A stretch of DNA of 43,792 nucleotides from positions 1 to 43,792 of the forward strand of contig CAVQZA010000003.1 of NCBI GenBank assembly GCA_963718355.1. Reading direction: 5' to 3'. A program made the translations under genes and the position numbers. This document shows, piece by piece, positions 8,797-16,538 of this stretch (positions are counted from its first letter, which is position 1; every line of letters starts with the position of its first letter). The notes below the pieces were generated by a model. That model was not told where the DNA came from and searched no databases. It worked only from the letters and a program-made list of their open reading frames with translations. The DNA comes from CAVQZA01 sp963718355. GTDB lineage: Bacteria > Actinomycetota > Thermoleophilia > Gaiellales > Gaiellaceae.

Positions 8797-9783
8797 CTAG
8801 GCCGTCCGCACGCGCGGGTCGAGGATCAGATTGAGGACGTCCATGATCAGGTTCGCCATGATCACGCAGAGGGCGAACACGAACAGCAGTCCCTGCGTGA
8901 GCGGGTAGTCGCTGCCGAGCGCCGCCTGCTGGAGCGTGAAGCCGGCGCCCGGATAGCTGAAGACGAACTCGATGAAGACGAGGCCGCCCACCGCCGAGGC
9001 GAAGAGGGCGGCAAATCCGTTCAGGGGCGGCAGGATCGCATTTCGCCCCGCATAGCGCGTCATCACGCGCCGGTCGCGGAGGCCTTTCGCCTGCGCCATC
9101 GCGACGTAGTCCTCACCGATCGTGTTGATCATGACGGTGCGCATGTTCAGCACCCAGCCGCCCGCGAAGACGAGAATGATCACGATCATCGGCAGCTGGG
9201 CGTGGCGGAACGCGCTCGAGACGAACGTCCAGTTGTAGCCAGGCACGACGTTGCTGTCGTAGGCGTGCTGGATCGGGAACCAGCCGAGCTTGAGCCCAAA
9301 GAAATAGACGGCGAGGATCGAGGTGAAGAAGGCGGGAAACGCTGCAAGCGCGAGCAGCGAGGGCACCGCGAGCTTGTCGACGATCCCGCCGCGGCGCCAG
9401 GCGGCGATCATCCCGATCGTGACGCCGAAGACGAACGAGATCACGAACGCGATGCCGACGAGGAAGATCGAATACGGCAGCGTCCGCCCGATCACCTCGG
9501 ACACCGGGGTCGGGTAGTTCGAGGTCGAGATCCCGAAGTTGAACCTCGACACATTGCCGAGGTAGGTGAGGTACTGGTGGAACATCGACCCGCCGCCGCC
9601 GCCGAGCATGATCTTGTATGTCTCGATGATCCCCGGGTTCGACTGGATCTGCGACGGGGTCAGGCGCTGGAGGAGGCCGCCGATCGGGCTGCCCGGCATC
9701 AGCCTCGGCAGCAGGAAGTTGAGCGTGATCGCCACCCAGATGGCGAGCCCGTAGAAACAGAGGCGTCGGAGAAACCAGCGCAT
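8797..9783 (-). CDS. ABC transporter permease, OppB/DppB type
   Basis: A 328-residue inner-membrane permease with six predicted helices. The start MRWFLRRLCFYGLAIWVAITLNF is the usual OppB-type first segment, followed by FLLPRLMPGSP. The EAA-type cytosolic loop is near EDYVAMAQAKGLRDRRVMTRYAGRNAILP. It heterodimerises with the next permease. A 68-nt gap with a stable stem-loop separates it from the binding-protein gene, which would let the binding protein be made in excess. Confidence 0.93.
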   Translation of the reverse strand: MRWFLRRLCFYGLAIWVAITLNFLLPRLMPGSPIGGLLQRLTPSQIQSNPGIIETYKIMLGGGGGSMFHQYLTYLGNVSRFNFGISTSNYPTPVSEVIGRTLPYSIFLVGIAFVISFVFGVTIGMIAAWRRGGIVDKLAVPSLLALAAFPAFFTSILAVYFFGLKLGWFPIQHAYDSNVVPGYNWTFVSSAFRHAQLPMIVIILVFAGGWVLNMRTVMINTIGEDYVAMAQAKGLRDRRVMTRYAGRNAILPPLNGFAALFASAVGGLVFIEFVFSYPGAGFTLQQAALGSDYPLTQGLLFVFALCVIMANLIMDVLNLILDPRVRTA

Positions 9784-9798
9784 GGTTAGGCGGGAGTA

Positions 9799-9834
9799 TC
9801 CCGCCGGACGAGGATGTCACCTCGCCCGGCGGGA
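9799..9834 (-). terminator. Stem-loop between binding-protein and permease genes
   Basis: TCCCGCCGG-A-CGAGG / CCTCG-C-CCGGCGGGA forms 9 + 5 bp with one mismatch and a 6-nt loop. A hairpin here is typical of ABC operons, where it protects the upstream message or partly stops transcription. That function is inferred. Confidence 0.55.
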
Positions 9835-9851
9835 CCAGAGCTCCCTACGTG

Positions 9852-11606
9852 CTAGGCGCCTGCCTTACCGCCGGGGCAGATGCGCGTGAACGACAACACG
9901 TTGTCGGGGAACGTGGTGTAGATCGGATCGCCGTAGTAGTTCTTCGGCGACGTGAAGCAATGGAAGTACTTGGTGCTGTAGGTCGACCAGCGCGGGCCGA
10001 TGAACAGCGGCACGATCGGCAGGTTCTTGAGCCAGAGTGCCTCAAGCTGCGTCGCATACGACTGCTGCTTCTTCGGATCGAGCGTGACCTTCCACTTGTC
10101 GAGGATGCTCGTCGCGGTCGGGTTCTGGAAGTGCTCCCAGTTCCCGGTCGGCGTGCCGTCCTGACCCGACGGGATGTACGCGTTCTGGTGCATGTTGGCG
10201 AAGAAGAAGCCGTACGGCGAGCCCTGGGACGCGTTCTGCCAGAGCAGCGTCGGCCACTTGGTCGCCGACGCGTTCGGGTACCACGAGTTCCAGTCCGGCT
10301 CGAGCTTCACCGTTGCGTCGATGCCGGCCGACTGCAGGTTCTGCGTGATGATCTGCAGCGAGGCGACCCAGTCCGACCAGCCCGAGATCACGTGGATCTG
10401 GAACGAGACGGGGTTGCCCTTCGGATCGATCAGGCTGTTGCCCTTGTAGGTGAAGCCGTTGTCGGTCAGCAGCTTCTTTGCCGCGGACACGTTGTACGTG
10501 GCCAGGGCCTTCGCCGTCGCCTTGACGGCCGGATCGGTGACCCAGGTTGGGAAGATGCCGCCGAGGCCGATCGCGTCGGTGGGCGGCGCGTAGCCGTACT
10601 CACCGAGCTTCGAGACCTGCGCGCGGTTGATCGACATGCTGATCGCCTGGCGAAGCGCGACGAGGCTGAACGGGTACTGCGTCGTGTCGAACATGAGCGA
10701 GACCGGATAGGCCGTCGTCGCATAGAACGAGTGGTAGTGGGCCGGATCCTTGGCGGAGTAGGCCGTCTCGACGTTCGGGACGAAGTTGTGCGTCCAGTCG
10801 ACCTGGCCGCTCTGGATCAGAGCCAGCGCCGAGTCGTTCGAGGCCGCCTGCACGTACTCGAGGCAGGGGATCTTCGGCGAGCCGGCGAGCCAGTAGTGCG
10901 TGTTCTTGCCGAGCACGTAGTCCTGCGTCGTGAACCGCACGACCTTCGTGAACGGACCGGACCCGACGGGGTTCGGGTTCGTCCACGTCGACAGGTCGGG
11001 CACCTTCGAGAAGATGTGCTGAGGGTAGACACCCTGCAGGTTCAGGTTCGCAGCGATGAACTGCGAGTCCGGCGTCTTGAGGGTGATCGCGACGCCGTAG
11101 CGACCCTTCTGCTGGACCGAGGCGATGTTGGTGCCTTCGCGGTACAGCCCGATCGTGTCGGCGACCTTGTTCTGCTTGCCGGCCTTGAGGCTGTAGACGA
11201 CGTCACCCGCGGTCAGCGGCTTGCCGTCCGACCACTTCACGCCCTGCTTGATCGCGAGGGTGAGCGTCTTGCCACCGTTCGACCACTTCCAGCTCCGGGC
11301 GAGCCACGGATAGAGGTGGCCGCCGCCTGCTGCGGTGGCGATCACGAGCGGCTCGTAGAAGGCGCCCCTGACGAAACCGCCGCTCGGCAGGGTGGTGGCC
11401 GTGTACGGGTTGAAGTTGCGGACGAAGGCCGGATCGCCGGACCCCGTCATGACGAGACACGAGTGCGAGGCGGACTTGTACGCCACCGCAGCCGGGCCCG
11501 GCTTCGCCACGGCGGTGGAAGCGAGCACCGCGGCGAGGATGGAGGCCGTAATTGCCACGGCTCCAAGGACAAGACCTGCGCGCAACCGAGCAGATCGTTT
11601 CTTCAT
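9852..11606 (-). CDS. ABC transporter substrate-binding protein, family 5
   Basis: A 584-residue exported solute-binding protein (SBP_bac_5). Residues 1-34 form a Sec signal (MKKRSARLRAG then a long Ala/Leu/Val core); no lipobox Cys is seen, so anchoring is unclear. Family landmarks are NFNPYTATTLPSGGFVRGAFYEPLV, YPWLARSWKWSNGGKTLTLAIKQGVKWSDGKPLTAGDVVYSL, and LRQAISMSINRAQV. It captures the substrate outside the membrane for the OppBCDF-like transporter. The start is ATG 11606 with AAAGGGAGGG upstream; the frame to 11660 lacks a ribosome site. It is the first gene of the operon. Confidence 0.94.
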   Translation of the reverse strand: MKKRSARLRAGLVLGAVAITASILAAVLASTAVAKPGPAAVAYKSASHSCLVMTGSGDPAFVRNFNPYTATTLPSGGFVRGAFYEPLVIATAAGGGHLYPWLARSWKWSNGGKTLTLAIKQGVKWSDGKPLTAGDVVYSLKAGKQNKVADTIGLYREGTNIASVQQKGRYGVAITLKTPDSQFIAANLNLQGVYPQHIFSKVPDLSTWTNPNPVGSGPFTKVVRFTTQDYVLGKNTHYWLAGSPKIPCLEYVQAASNDSALALIQSGQVDWTHNFVPNVETAYSAKDPAHYHSFYATTAYPVSLMFDTTQYPFSLVALRQAISMSINRAQVSKLGEYGYAPPTDAIGLGGIFPTWVTDPAVKATAKALATYNVSAAKKLLTDNGFTYKGNSLIDPKGNPVSFQIHVISGWSDWVASLQIITQNLQSAGIDATVKLEPDWNSWYPNASATKWPTLLWQNASQGSPYGFFFANMHQNAYIPSGQDGTPTGNWEHFQNPTATSILDKWKVTLDPKKQQSYATQLEALWLKNLPIVPLFIGPRWSTYSTKYFHCFTSPKNYYGDPIYTTFPDNVLSFTRICPGGKAGA

Positions 11607-11705
11607 GCTGCCCTCCCTTTCTGTCTCCGTCGCCGTTGTTGGCGAGCGGAGGGTCGGCATAGACCTGAATCAGACGGGACGCCTCCGTCGGCGCCCGGCG
11701 GGCTC

Positions 11706-11719
11706 TGTAACCACTTAGT
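11706..11719. promoter_or_regulatory. Degenerate LacI-type operator-like site
   Basis: TGTAACCACTTAGT matches TGTAAnCGnTTACA at most positions but has A for the central G and lacks the outer C. It lies about 100 nt upstream of the binding-protein start, where a repressor could block the operon. Weak on its own; supported by the perfect site nearby. Confidence 0.3.
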
Positions 11720-11754
11720 GCTTAGACTCTGAGCCTCCCGGATTTGTTTGTACC

Positions 11755-11768
11755 GGGAACGGTTACCA
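11755..11768. promoter_or_regulatory. LacI-type operator half-site
   Basis: On the minus strand, GGTAACCGTT followed by CCC has one good LacI-type half (GGTAAC-CG) and a poor second half. A possible -35 (TTGAAA) for the operon lies about 20 nt upstream on the same strand. Confidence 0.3.
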
Positions 11769-11850
11769 GATTGTTCCCGCCGTTTCAAGCCACAGTTACC
11801 CTTGACATCGAGGTGTCCAGGTACCGGCGACGTCGTGCAACTGACACAAT

Positions 11851-11870
11851 TCCTGTAACCGTTTACAGGA
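11851..11870. promoter_or_regulatory. Perfect LacI-family operator
   Basis: TCCTGTAACCGTTTACAGGA has perfect 8-bp arms (TCCTGTAA / TTACAGGA) and matches the LacI-family pattern TGTAAnCGnTTACA exactly. It lies 10 nt upstream of the regulator's -10 (11880-11885), so it should autoregulate that gene and could also act on the divergent operon. Confidence 0.8.
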
Positions 11871-11879
11871 AACCTGTGC

Positions 11880-11885
11880 TTTAAT
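11880..11885 (+). promoter_or_regulatory. Extended -10 of the LacI-type regulator gene
   Basis: TGcTTTAAT (TG at 11877-11878, hexamer 11880-11885) is an extended -10, with only 8 nt before ATG 11894 and no Shine-Dalgarno. The message would be leaderless or nearly so. Confidence 0.55.
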
Positions 11886-11893
11886 GCCGCTCC

Positions 11894-12934
11894 ATGGCAG
11901 CGAAGGACGGCAACGGCGGCAGGCACCGCGCAGCGACGATCCGTGACGTAGCAAGTGCGGCGGGCGTCTCGATCGCGACGGTCTCGCGCGTGCTCAACGG
12001 ACGACGCGACGTCGCCCCGAAGACGCGTGAGGCCGTGCTCAAGGCGGTGCAGGAAAACGGCTTCGCGATGAACCGGAACGCGCGCGCCCTCTCGGGCGGC
12101 CGCACCGGGCTCGTCGGCGTGACGGTGCCGATCATCGAGGCGGCGTACTTCTCCGTGATCCTCTCCGGGATCGCCGAGGCGCTGTACGAGCAGGACATGC
12201 GGATCGTCCTCTGCCCCACGCTCCACCAACACGAGCGCGAGGTGAACCTGCTCGACCGGCTCATGCACGGAACCACCGACGGCGCGATCATCACGCTGCC
12301 GGAGGAGTCGAACAAGGAGCTGAAGGCGCTGAAGCGCCAGGGCCTCCCGTTCGTCGTGATCGATCCGCGCATCCCGCTCGACGAGACGATCCCTGCGGTC
12401 TCTGCCGGCCACGCGACGGGCGCCCGCGCCGCGACCGAGCACCTGCTCTCGCTCGGCCACCGCCGGATCGCCGCGATCACCGGGCCGACGTCCTGGATGG
12501 CGAGCACGGAGCGCTTGAACGGCTACCGTGGAGCTCTGGCCGAGGCCGGAGTCCTGCCCGATCCCGGGCTCGTCGGCGGGATCGACTTCTCGATCGACGG
12601 CGGCGAGGAGGCAGCCGGCCCGATCCTCGACCTGGCCGACCGGCCGACCGCGATCTTCGCCTTCAACGACAACGTCGCGATCGGCGTGCTCCGGGCGGCG
12701 CGGGCGCGCGGACTGCGCGTGCCGGAGGACCTCTCGATCATCGGCTTCGACGACTCCGAGCATTCGGCGCTCGTCTCCCCCGCCCTGACCACCGTGCGCC
12801 AGCCGCTCGCCGAGATGGGACGGATGGCGGTGAGCCTGCTCCTGCGCCTGCTCGAGAATCAGAGCGTCGAGACGCTGCGGATCGAGCTCGCGACGCGGCT
12901 GATCGTCCGCGACTCCACCGCGCCGGCGCCGTAA
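11894..12934 (+). CDS. LacI family transcriptional regulator
   Basis: A 346-residue repressor. Residues about 12-60 form the LacI DNA-binding domain: ATIRDVASAAGVSIATVSRVLNG is the helix-turn-helix, followed by the hinge helix (NRNARALSGGRTGLVGV). The rest is a periplasmic-binding-protein-like sensor domain ending with the usual IIGFDDSE and SPALTTVRQPLAEMGR blocks. It is transcribed away from the transport operon, with the operator between them, so it most likely controls that operon in response to a sugar ligand. The start is ATG 11894; translation appears leaderless. Confidence 0.94.
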   Translation: MAAKDGNGGRHRAATIRDVASAAGVSIATVSRVLNGRRDVAPKTREAVLKAVQENGFAMNRNARALSGGRTGLVGVTVPIIEAAYFSVILSGIAEALYEQDMRIVLCPTLHQHEREVNLLDRLMHGTTDGAIITLPEESNKELKALKRQGLPFVVIDPRIPLDETIPAVSAGHATGARAATEHLLSLGHRRIAAITGPTSWMASTERLNGYRGALAEAGVLPDPGLVGGIDFSIDGGEEAAGPILDLADRPTAIFAFNDNVAIGVLRAARARGLRVPEDLSIIGFDDSEHSALVSPALTTVRQPLAEMGRMAVSLLLRLLENQSVETLRIELATRLIVRDSTAPAP

Positions 12935-12967
12935 ATCCGATCGGCCGCCGGGCCGCGTAGAACAGAC

Positions 12968-13090
12968 ATGGCCAGACTCGCCGTGCTGCTGATCGCCGTC
13001 GCCCTGCTCCTCGCGGGCTGCGGCGGCGGCTCGAACCAGCCCGCCGGCACCGGCGGCGCGACAACGACTACGAAGGCTCCCGGCTACTGA
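12968..13090 (+). CDS. Forty-residue putative lipoprotein
   Basis: ATG at 12968 opens a 40-residue reading frame ending at TGA 13090. It reads MARLAVLLIAVALLLAG, then the lipobox Cys at position 18 (LLAGC), and a short GGGSNQPAGTGGATTTTKAPGY tail. After lipidation the mature product would be only 23 residues, mostly Gly/Thr/Pro. It follows the LacI-type gene by 33 nt on the same strand. No Shine-Dalgarno is evident. The complete signal peptide plus lipobox argues for a real small membrane-anchored peptide, but its function is unknown. Confidence 0.5.
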   Translation: MARLAVLLIAVALLLAGCGGGSNQPAGTGGATTTTKAPGY

Positions 13091-13128
13091 GACTTTCTTC
13101 GCGCGCGGAAAATCCGCACAATAGGCGG

Positions 13129-13581
13129 ATGAAAGTCTTCCAGCACGAGACACAACTCCGCACGAGCGGCGGTCTCTCCGTCCGCGACATCACCGACGAG
13201 GTGACCGAGGCGGTGCGCGAGAGCGGAATCACGAACGGGATCGCGTGCGTCTACTCGCCGCACACGACCTGCTGTGTCCGCGTGAACGAGTTCGAGGCGG
13301 GCTTCCTCGAGGACTTCGCCGAGCTGCTCCGGCGGCTCGTCCCGACCGAGACGTACTACGCGCACGACGACTGGGATCGCCGCACCGAGAACATCTGTCC
13401 CGAGGACATGGAGGTCGGCAACGGGCACTCGCACTGCATGGCGATGCTGCTCGGCACGGCCGGAGAGTCGGTGCCCGTCCGCGACGGCGAGCTCTGCCTC
13501 GGCACCTGGCAGCGCGTGCTCTTCCTCGAGCTGGACCGTGAGCGCGACCGACGCTGGATCGTCCAGGTCGTAGGCAACTAG
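13129..13581 (+). CDS. yjbQ: YjbQ family protein (UPF0047, secondary thiamine-phosphate synthase type)
   Basis: A 150-residue protein of the YjbQ/UPF0047 family. Family blocks are clear: CVYSPHTTCCVRVNE (about residues 41-55), THR/ENICPEDMEVGNGHSHCMAMLLG (about 87-112) with the conserved histidines, and LGTWQRVLFLELDRERDRRW near the end. Members form trimers and some have weak thiamine-phosphate synthase activity; the physiological role is not settled. The start ATG 13129 is preceded by CACAAT six nt upstream rather than by a spaced ribosome site, so the message may be leaderless. Confidence 0.9.
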   Translation: MKVFQHETQLRTSGGLSVRDITDEVTEAVRESGITNGIACVYSPHTTCCVRVNEFEAGFLEDFAELLRRLVPTETYYAHDDWDRRTENICPEDMEVGNGHSHCMAMLLGTAGESVPVRDGELCLGTWQRVLFLELDRERDRRWIVQVVGN

Positions 13582-13594
13582 CCGCGCGCTCCTA

Positions 13595-13600
13595 GATACT
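13595..13600 (+). promoter_or_regulatory. GATACT -10 of the first GAP-family gene
   Basis: GATACT is followed by 7 nt and then ATC 13608. The same hexamer and spacing precede the AraC-type gene at 20499, which supports a leaderless start at 13608. Confidence 0.5.
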
Positions 13601-13607
13601 CGCTCGG

Positions 13608-14273
13608 ATCGGCGGCCTACTCGTCCAGATCCTCCCGCTCGCGCTCGTGTGCGCCGTCTCGCCGTGGGCGATCGTCGCCGTGATCCTGATGCTGGCCTCC
13701 GACCGGCCCTCGAACGCCTACGCGTGGCTCGCGGGCTGGTGCCTCTCGACCTTCGGGATCGGCGCGCTGATGATCCTGCTCCTCAGCGGCCAGGACGTCT
13801 CGAGCGCCTCCAGCACCCCGGGCACCGCCGCCTGCGTGATCCAGGTCGTGATCGGGGTGCTGCTCCTACTGCTGGCGCGTCGGTTCTGGGGCCGGCGCCC
13901 GGCCCGGACCGGTAAGCGCCCGGAGGAGCCGGGCTGGATGAAGCGCATCGGCCAGATGCGGGCGCGGTGGGCCTTCCTGATCGGCGCGTTCTGGATCAAC
14001 ACCGCCCTCGTCGTCGCGGCGGGGATCGATGCTCTCCGCTCGGGCCTGTCGGACCAGGATGCGCTCGTGGTGTTCGCAGTCTTCACGCTGATCACGGCGT
14101 CGGTGCAGGCCGCGATGATCATCTACTCGATCGTGGCACGACGGCGTGCCGCGCTCGGGCTCGGACGGATCCGCGAGTGGATCGCGCGGAACCAGGAAGT
14201 GGCCCTCGCCGTGATCTTCTTCGTGCTCGCGATCTGGCTCGCGAGCAAGGGAATCCGCGGGCTGGGCGCCTAG
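13608..14273 (+). CDS. GAP family (Sap/SfLAP-like) membrane protein
   Basis: An integral membrane protein of the GAP/Sap (sulfolipid-1-addressing protein-like) family, with about six helices. The family N-terminal helix (LLVQILPLALVCAVSPWAIVAVILML) must be included, yet the only standard start before SPW is GTG 13647, which cuts this helix in half. Reading from ATC 13608 gives 221 residues with exactly 17 residues before the SP motif, the same as the paralogue starting at GTG 16971. A -10 (GATACT) lies 7 nt upstream of 13608. The stop shares CTAG (14270-14273) with the convergent gene. Related proteins help move lipids in mycobacteria; the substrate here is unknown. If the AUC start is wrong, GTG 13647 is the fallback. 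Confidence 0.75.
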   Translation: MGGLLVQILPLALVCAVSPWAIVAVILMLASDRPSNAYAWLAGWCLSTFGIGALMILLLSGQDVSSASSTPGTAACVIQVVIGVLLLLLARRFWGRRPARTGKRPEEPGWMKRIGQMRARWAFLIGAFWINTALVVAAGIDALRSGLSDQDALVVFAVFTLITASVQAAMIIYSIVARRRAALGLGRIREWIARNQEVALAVIFFVLAIWLASKGIRGLGA

Positions 14274-14554
14274 GTCGTCGTGGCGTCGTAGCGCTGCTTG
14301 GCAAACCGGCCCGAGTAGGTACAGACGTCGAGGAAGACGCCGAAGCCGACGACGACCCAGCCCCATCCGCTCACACCGTTCAGCGGGCCCCACGCAAGGA
14401 CGTACATCAGCGTCGTCCAGGGCAGGAACAGGAAGCCGAGCAGCGGCCAGATCCACGTGCTGAAGGCGGCGCCGACCCGGTCACCGAAGATCCACACCGC
14501 GAGGAACGCGATGCGCGGGCCGATACCGAACGCCAGCAGGAAGGCACAGCACAT
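14270..14554 (-). CDS. Small multi-pass membrane protein
   Basis: A 94-residue hydrophobic protein with about three membrane segments (MCCAFLLAFGIG; FLAVWIFG; WPLLGFLFLPWTTLMYVLAW; GWGWVVVGFGVFLDV) and a short basic tail. It resembles small conserved actinobacterial membrane proteins of unknown function. The start at ATG 14554 is chosen because GACAGT lies 7 nt upstream as a leaderless -10; GTG 14563 is the alternative. It ends in a CTAG overlap with the GAP-family gene. Confidence 0.7.
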   Translation of the reverse strand: MCCAFLLAFGIGPRIAFLAVWIFGDRVGAAFSTWIWPLLGFLFLPWTTLMYVLAWGPLNGVSGWGWVVVGFGVFLDVCTYSGRFAKQRYDATTT

Positions 14555-14587
14555 GGCGGGCACTGTCCCACGTCTGTCCGGCCTGGG

Positions 14588-15175
14588 TCAAGCAGGAGGC
14601 GCCGTGGCGCGGACTAGCAGGTCGATCGCCTCCGCCTCGCCGCGCGGCCGCCGGACGCGCTCGGCGCGCTCGATCGCGAGCCCGCGCAGGTCGGCGGCCA
14701 CGTCGTCCGGCGTGCAGAGGACCTCGGGCTCCTGCGGCCCGCCGTCGCCCTCCGTGAGGTTGAGGAGGTCGTGTGCGACGACGAGGATCGTGGCGCCCGG
14801 CGCGAGCGCCGCCGCGGCGCGCTCCAGCACGGGCCGCCGCTCGGCCTCCGGCACCTGGAAGTAGAAGACGAGCACAAGATCGAGCGCCGCGGGCGGCTCG
14901 TAGTCGAGGAGATCCGCCGCGATCCACTCCACCTCGACGCCCCGCCGCCGTGCGAGCTCCGCCGCCTTCGCGAGCCCGACCTCGGAGAAGTCGACGCCGG
15001 TCACCTCCCATCCCCGTTCGGCCAGCCACACCGCGTTGCGCCCCTCGCCGCAGGCGAGGTCGAGCGCGCGCCCGGGCGGCAGCTCGGCCAGTTCGGCGAC
15101 GAGGAAGCGGTTCGGCTCCTCGCTCCACAGGTAGTCGGAGCCCGCGTACTTCCGGTCCCAGGACTCACGCTTCAT
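14588..15175 (-). CDS. Class I SAM-dependent methyltransferase
   Basis: A 195-residue methyltransferase. Motif I is LDLACGEGRNAVWLAERGWEVTGVDFSE (about residues 38-65), the ACGEGRN form seen in TehB/thiopurine-type enzymes. The acidic loop after strand 2 (VDFS) and the VLVFYFQVP post-motif are present. The acceptor cannot be deduced. The start ATG 15175 lies 1 nt after the TGA of the upstream membrane protein gene (TGAGATG), so the two are probably co-translated. Confidence 0.88.
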   Translation of the reverse strand: MKRESWDRKYAGSDYLWSEEPNRFLVAELAELPPGRALDLACGEGRNAVWLAERGWEVTGVDFSEVGLAKAAELARRRGVEVEWIAADLLDYEPPAALDLVLVFYFQVPEAERRPVLERAAAALAPGATILVVAHDLLNLTEGDGGPQEPEVLCTPDDVAADLRGLAIERAERVRRPRGEAEAIDLLVRATAPPA

Positions 15176-15176
15176 C

Positions 15177-15854
15177 TCAGGCGGTCGGATACGTGAGCAC
15201 GAAGTACAGCGCAACCACCAGCAGTACCCCCGAGACTCCCATCAGCGAGACCCGCACGTTCCGGACCTTGAACCGCTGCGACAACGCGGTCAGGAACAAC
15301 ACCGTTGCGAGCAGCACGGTGTTCCGGACGTACTTGTCCCCGATCTCGCGCGCCGTCGTGCCGACCTCGAACGCCGCAGTCGCCTTCGTCTCCCAGGCCG
15401 CCGAAGCCTCGAGCTCGGCGTTGTGGTACTGCGGCATGGAGATCGGCCCGGGCGGCGCCTTCGGGTTGTGGAACGGATCGGTCTTCAGCCACGCGACGTA
15501 TGCGACCTTGAATTCGGGGCGGAACCGATTCATGAAGGCCGCCGCGCCACGTTTGTTCCCGGTCGTCACCGCCTCGAGCCAGAACGAGAACGTGCTGGTG
15601 TCGTAGATCTCCTCCTGTCCGCCTCGCGTCGCGTGCTGCGAACTGATGAGGCGGTACTTGGAGGAGAGCCCGTAGAGGTGCGCCTGGCGCGCGTCCCATT
15701 TCGCGGCCTGGTACCCGCTCCAGGCGGTGGCGACCGCGACGACGGCCAGCAGGATCGCCTCGAGAATCTCGATCACCTCCGCCCCGCGCTCGCTGTGGCC
15801 GTGCTGGTGGCCCATGGTGTGGGCGACCTCGCCGGTTCCGAATCCCTCTGGCAT
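15177..15854 (-). CDS. DUF4337-like membrane protein
   Basis: A 225-residue membrane protein. An N-terminal His-rich segment (AHTMGHQHGHSERG) precedes a helix at IEILEAILLAVVAVATAWSGYQAAKW. A long extracytoplasmic or cytosolic middle follows, and two C-terminal helices (NTVLLATVLFLTALSQ; VSLMGVSGVLLVVALYFVL) end the protein. The layout resembles DUF4337-type proteins; the function is unknown. The start is ATG 15854 because TAGACT lies exactly 7 nt upstream (15862-15867); the open frame to 15953 runs into the divergent gene. Confidence 0.72.
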   Translation of the reverse strand: MPEGFGTGEVAHTMGHQHGHSERGAEVIEILEAILLAVVAVATAWSGYQAAKWDARQAHLYGLSSKYRLISSQHATRGGQEEIYDTSTFSFWLEAVTTGNKRGAAAFMNRFRPEFKVAYVAWLKTDPFHNPKAPPGPISMPQYHNAELEASAAWETKATAAFEVGTTAREIGDKYVRNTVLLATVLFLTALSQRFKVRNVRVSLMGVSGVLLVVALYFVLTYPTA

Positions 15855-15861
15855 CGCGGGG

Positions 15862-15874
15862 AGTCTATTAGTGT
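15862..15874. promoter_or_regulatory. Back-to-back leaderless promoters
   Basis: In the 28-nt gap between two divergent start codons, minus-strand TAGACT (15862-15867) sits 7 nt before ATG 15854 and plus-strand TAGTGT (15869-15874) sits 8 nt before ATG 15883. Both genes would be leaderless, and the polymerases would compete. Confidence 0.55.
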
Positions 15875-15882
15875 CCCGAGCG

Positions 15883-16506
15883 ATGATCCTCGAGCTGACG
15901 CCCGACGAGCTGCTCTCGACCACGCGCGCCGTTCGCAAGCGCCTCGACCTCACCCGGCCGGTCGAGCGCGAGGTGCTGGAGGAGTGCCTCGCGCTCGCCC
16001 AGCAGGCGCCGACGGCGAGCTACTCGCAGAACTGGCACTTCGTCGTCGTCACCGACCCGGCGAAGAAAGCAGCGCTCGGCGACCTGTGGCGCGCCGTCGC
16101 CGGACCGTACCTCGAGAAGCGGATCGCCGGCGCCGGCGGGCAGGTCGGACGGATCGGCGACGCCGTGACGCACCTGGCCGAGCACATCCACGAGGTGCCC
16201 GTCCACGTGATCCCTTGCGTCGTAGGCCGCACCGAAGGAGCGCCCGCGGCGTTACAAGCGTCGCGCTGGGCGTCGATCATCCCGGCCGCGTGGAGCTTCA
16301 TGCTCGCCGCGCGCTCGCGCGGGCTCGGCTCGGTGTGGACGACCTTCCACCTGATCTACGAGCGCGAGGCGGCGGAGATCCTCGGCATCCCCTACGACGA
16401 GGTGATGCAGGCGGCGCTGATCCCGGTCGCCTACACGATCGGCACCGACTTCAAGCCGGGCGCGAGAAAGCCGCTCGACTCGATGGTGCACTGGGACGGC
16501 TGGTAG
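15883..16506 (+). CDS. Nitroreductase family protein
   Basis: A 207-residue FMN-dependent oxidoreductase of the nitroreductase fold. Landmarks are the N-terminal VRKRLDLTRPVEREVLEECLALAQQAPTASYSQNWHFVVVTD block, which carries the FMN phosphate contacts, the interface region WASIIPAAWSFMLAARSRGLGSVWTTFH, and AALIPVAYTIGTDFKPGARKPLDSMVHWDGW. Members reduce nitro-compounds, quinones or flavins with NAD(P)H; the true substrate is unknown. The start is ATG 15883; upstream frame to 15727 overlaps the divergent gene. Confidence 0.9.
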   Translation: MILELTPDELLSTTRAVRKRLDLTRPVEREVLEECLALAQQAPTASYSQNWHFVVVTDPAKKAALGDLWRAVAGPYLEKRIAGAGGQVGRIGDAVTHLAEHIHEVPVHVIPCVVGRTEGAPAALQASRWASIIPAAWSFMLAARSRGLGSVWTTFHLIYEREAAEILGIPYDEVMQAALIPVAYTIGTDFKPGARKPLDSMVHWDGW

Positions 16507-16538
16507 CAAGTACGGATGTCACGGGTCGCCGATCGCGC

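Noticed and set aside
9849..11732. A 627-residue plus-strand open frame
   Set aside because: Antisense to the binding-protein gene; its Arg/Val/Asp-rich composition is a shadow of codon bias.
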